Source of the DNA: Clostridia bacterium
GTDB lineage: Bacteria > Bacillota > Clostridia > UMGS1810
Assembly: GCA_017549745.1 (NCBI GenBank)
Contig: JAFYUA010000150.1
Location: forward strand, 1 to 5,798
Length of the DNA: 5,798 nt
Direction of reading: 5' to 3'
Shown: in pieces, positions 5,219 through 5,798 of the stretch
Position numbering within the stretch: position 1 is the stretch's first letter
How the letters are laid out: each line of letters opens with the position of its first letter
Position numbers and translations under genes: made by a program
Notes under the pieces: generated by a model
Told to the model about the DNA's origin: nothing
The model's input: the letters and a program-made list of their open reading frames with translations, nothing else
The model's database searches: none

Positions 5219-5798
5219 TTACATATTATCCCTTATTAATTTTACATTTTGAAGAAGAGGCTGAACAGCAGTTGCATACTCGTCATACTCATGCACACAC
5301 AAATACATGCAATTACCAAGTTCTCCGCTGATTCTTCTTAAAATACGACATTCACCACCTGCCAGGAACAAAAATGGAATATCAAGCTTTTCTTTCAAAA
5401 GATTTATAATCTTGAGATTTTCCAGCTGCTCCTCCATTGTGGATGCCCCTGTTACAATTTTTGAAATATCCGCACCTCGTCTTTGGTGCTCAAGTGCGAT
5501 TTCAAGTACTCTTTGTGCAGGAGTGTACTTATGGATATGAGAGGACATTAAAACCTCTGCTCCTGTTTTATGCAAATCTTCAATCAGCTTCATTTGCTTT
5601 TCAATTGCTTTTTTTGATACAGCAACTTCATCAGGCTGCTTATCAAACATATCCCCCATTACATCACACAAGGTCGCTCCGCAATCTGCAAGCTCCAAAA
5701 GTTCATCAGAGAGAATTTCATCCGCTTTGCCTTCGTTTTCTCCCAATCTGTAATTCGTCACATATACCGGTTTATCGGTGTATGAAAAAAGCGATTTG
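5219..5798 (-). CDS. Type I 3-dehydroquinate dehydratase-like protein, N-terminus outside the window
   Basis: The open frame runs off the right edge, reading ...KSLFSYTDKPVYVTNYRLG before the in-frame GTG at 5761. That GTG is therefore not the true start: it falls in the middle of a beta strand of the fold and has no clear ribosome binding site. About 193 C-terminal residues are present. Type I dehydroquinases (about 220-255 aa) form a Schiff base with 3-dehydroquinate and dehydrate it in the shikimate pathway. The candidate general-base His is in MSSHIHKYTP (codon 5537-5539), matching the family's SxHDFxxTP. The Schiff-base Lys is in GADISKIVTGA (codon 5459-5461), matching GADIxKIA. The substrate Arg and catalytic Glu probably correspond to YRLGENEG, like FRxxxEGG. 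It diverges elsewhere, with CDVMGDMFD where DLEL is usual and LAGGECRILRR in the region of the GxxGxxSR motif. It is followed by a quinone oxidoreductase gene, not recognisable shikimate genes. It could be a genuine AroD or a relative with another substrate. Confidence 0.5.
   Translation of the reverse strand, partial: KSLFSYTDKPVYVTNYRLGENEGKADEILSDELLELADCGATLCDVMGDMFDKQPDEVAVSKKAIEKQMKLIEDLHKTGAEVLMSSHIHKYTPAQRVLEIALEHQRRGADISKIVTGASTMEEQLENLKIINLLKEKLDIPFLFLAGGECRILRRISGELGNCMYLCVHEYDEYATAVQPLLQNVKLIRDNM

Overview
The window looks like an ordinary chromosomal stretch of a low-to-moderate GC, Gram-positive-type anaerobe, most likely a gut Clostridia/Oscillospiraceae-like bacterium. This is inferred from strong GGAGG-type ribosome binding sites, compact hairpin-plus-U-tract terminators, the gene families present and the pairing of a class V aminotransferase with a DUF3343 protein. 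I see no transposase, phage gene, CRISPR array, tRNA or rRNA, and no clearly novel multi-gene system.

Layout. (1) Bases 1-1366, plus strand: the 3' end of a DegT/DnrJ/EryC1/StrS-family PLP aminotransferase, then after 20 bases a complete Gfo/Idh/MocA oxidoreductase. A strong intrinsic terminator (1408-1450) closes this pair. An oxidoreductase makes or uses a keto-sugar or keto-cyclitol and the aminotransferase aminates the keto group, so a joint role in sugar or cyclitol metabolism is plausible. The substrate is not visible. (2) Bases 1453-2844, minus strand: a small DUF3343 (putative Se/S carrier-like) protein and, 12 bases later, a cysteine-desulfurase-family enzyme. They look translationally coupled and could form a sulfur or selenium transfer pair. 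(3) Bases 2845-3034: a divergent intergenic region with a near-consensus promoter for the next gene. (4) Bases 3035-4135, plus strand: ychF, the universally conserved YchF/OLA1 P-loop ATPase, monocistronic. (5) Bases 4153-4202: a long, near-perfect hairpin between convergent genes that can serve both strands. (6) Bases 4211-5798, minus strand: a 5'-truncated type I 3-dehydroquinate dehydratase-like gene followed by a PIG3-like NAD(P)H:quinone oxidoreductase, 24 bases apart.

Two starts were moved downstream from the longest open frame: DUF3343 to 2844 and ychF to 3035. The cysteine desulfurase start was moved to a GTG at 2583, because the longer version begins inside its own Shine-Dalgarno sequence. 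The points most worth a second look are the altered catalytic-cysteine loop of the desulfurase with its DUF3343 partner, the divergent dehydroquinase-like protein outside a recognisable shikimate cluster, and the NVSD in place of NxxE in YchF.
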